A stretch of DNA of 12,891 bases from Thermoproteota archaeon (GTDB taxonomy: Archaea; Thermoproteota; Thermoprotei_A; Sulfolobales; Pyrodictiaceae): positions 1 through 12,891 of the forward strand of contig JAADFC010000095.1 of assembly GCA_013153105.1 (NCBI GenBank). The letters are read 5' to 3'. The position numbers were made by a program, and so were the translations under genes. Positions 12,027 to 12,891 of the stretch are shown here, one piece after another (within the stretch, counting starts at the first letter, position 1; each line of letters starts with the position of its first letter). The notes under the pieces are model-generated. The model was not told where the DNA came from and made no database searches. It saw nothing but the letters and a program-made list of their open reading frames with translations.

Positions 12027-12891
12027 TGGGCTACCTGCTCGACGCCCTCGACCGCGGGGGGTGGAGGAGGCCCCACGTGCTCATAGCGATGGGGAAGGGC
12101 GGGGTCGGCAAGACCACTACGAGCCTCCGGCTGGCGTGGGAGCTGCGGGAGAGGATGGGCTGGAGGGTGCTGCTGGCGAGCATGGACCCGGCGGGGCACC
12201 TGCTCGAGTACCTCCGCCTCCCGGCGCCGCTGCGGGAGGTCGAGGTCTCCCCGGGGCTGCGGGCGGTCCAGTACCGGGTCGAGCCGCTCGCCGAGAAGGT
12301 GGCGAGGGAGTATGGGCTCCTCCTCAAGAGGCTCATGCCCGCCCTCACGGCGCTGGGGAGCCTGGACGTGGAGAAGGCTGTCCGGCAGGCGCCGGGGTTC
12401 GAGGAGGAGGTGTTCCTCCGGATACTCTGGGAGCTCTACCAGCGCGGCGACGTGGACGCCGTGGTTATAGACACGCCCCCCACCGGGGTCTCGCTGCGTG
12501 TGCTCAGGCTGCCCAGCCTCTACCTCTTCTGGATAAGGACCCTCCGGGAGCTGCGGGAGAGGATAGTGGCGACCAAGTATGCTATAGCCAGGGCGCTGGG
12601 GAGGCTGGAGGAGCTGGAGAAGAGGGACCCTGTGCTCGAGAAGCTTGCAGCGCTGGCGGAGAGGTACCGGCGGCTGCTGGGGGAGCTGAGGGACCCCGCT
12701 AGGACCGGCCTCGTCATAGTGGCCACGCCGGAGCCGCTCCCCGTCTACGAGGCCCGCGTGGTGGCCGGGGAGGCGGGGGAGCTGGGGCTCCGCGTGGAGC
12801 TTGTGGTTGCCAACAGGGTACTCGGCCCCAAGGCGGCGGGGCTGGGGCTCGCGGAGACCGAGGAGAAGGCTCTGGGCGAGCTGGAGGCGCT
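12026..12891 (+). CDS. ArsA/Get3-like P-loop ATPase (3' end missing)
   Basis: The frame stays open from ATG 12026 to the end of the window (288 codons visible). Motifs of the ArsA/Get3 deviant-Walker family are present. These are GKGGVGKTT (residues 23-31, with the signature Lys), SMDPAGHLLEYL (52-63, the switch I region, usually DPAHS), VIDTPPTGVSLRVLRLP (147-163, usually DTAPTGHTLRLL) and VANRVL (261-266, adenine-side Asn). ArsA drives arsenite pumps; Get3 targets tail-anchored membrane proteins, and archaeal members are mostly Get3-like or unknown. Here the His of the DTAPTGH motif is Val, and no cysteine is seen in the visible part, which argues against arsenite sensing or Get3-type zinc binding through CxxC unless it lies beyond the window. 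A long helical region at about 168-222 may be the client-binding part. It is coupled to the 101-residue gene by a one-base overlap. Confidence 0.82.
   Translation, partial: MGYLLDALDRGGWRRPHVLIAMGKGGVGKTTTSLRLAWELRERMGWRVLLASMDPAGHLLEYLRLPAPLREVEVSPGLRAVQYRVEPLAEKVAREYGLLLKRLMPALTALGSLDVEKAVRQAPGFEEEVFLRILWELYQRGDVDAVVIDTPPTGVSLRVLRLPSLYLFWIRTLRELRERIVATKYAIARALGRLEELEKRDPVLEKLAALAERYRRLLGELRDPARTGLVIVATPEPLPVYEARVVAGEAGELGLRVELVVANRVLGPKAAGLGLAETEEKALGELEA

Overview
The window looks like chromosomal DNA of a hyperthermophilic crenarchaeon, most likely Desulfurococcales near Pyrodictium/Hyperthermus. This is inferred from very high GC, Arg coded largely by AGG and Ile by ATA, many GTG/TTG starts, TATA-like boxes about 26 bases before starts (near-leaderless transcripts), and archaeal families such as an aIF2B-alpha-like protein, a fused HEPN/nucleotidyltransferase and an ArsA-like ATPase. 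No rRNA, tRNA, CRISPR array or intact insertion sequence was recognised.

Layout. 1-336: a lower-GC gene-free stretch, then a remarkable G/T-only tract with a canonical G-quadruplex motif. 337-1353 (+): GltD-like FAD/NAD(P) oxidoreductase. 1350-1580 (-): small membrane protein. 1863-2591 (-): hemerythrin fused to an unknown N-terminal domain. 2592-2888: intergenic, with a T15 run and promoter signals. 2889-3644 (+): unknown membrane protein. 3641-4627 (-): aIF2B-alpha-like protein lacking the isomerase cysteine. 4682-5203 (-) and 5274-6275 (+): a divergent pair, a SWIM zinc-finger protein and an endonuclease III-like iron-sulfur protein, perhaps both in DNA repair. 6303-7038 (+): HEPN-nucleotidyltransferase fusion with two frameshifts. 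7059-7763 (-): unknown protein. 7832-8201 (+): RelE/ParE-like toxin with one frameshift. 8207-8401 (-): small protein tail-to-tail with the toxin. 8481-9170 (-): membrane-anchored unknown. 9264-11507 (-): two-gene operon of a small two-helix membrane protein and the CstA transporter. 11721-12891 (+): a 101-residue helical protein translationally coupled to an ArsA/Get3-type ATPase that runs off the window.

The genes form short, mostly one- or two-gene units rather than one pathway. CstA suggests uptake of pyruvate or peptides, and the GltD-like enzyme suggests redox or nitrogen metabolism. The 6.3-8.4 kb segment looks like a graveyard of toxin-antitoxin-type genes (three frameshifts in two genes), unless these are assembly errors. 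The most unusual features are the G/T tract at 202-330, the frameshifted toxin-like genes, the SWIM/HhH divergent pair, and the small partner proteins encoded directly ahead of CstA and of the ArsA-like ATPase.
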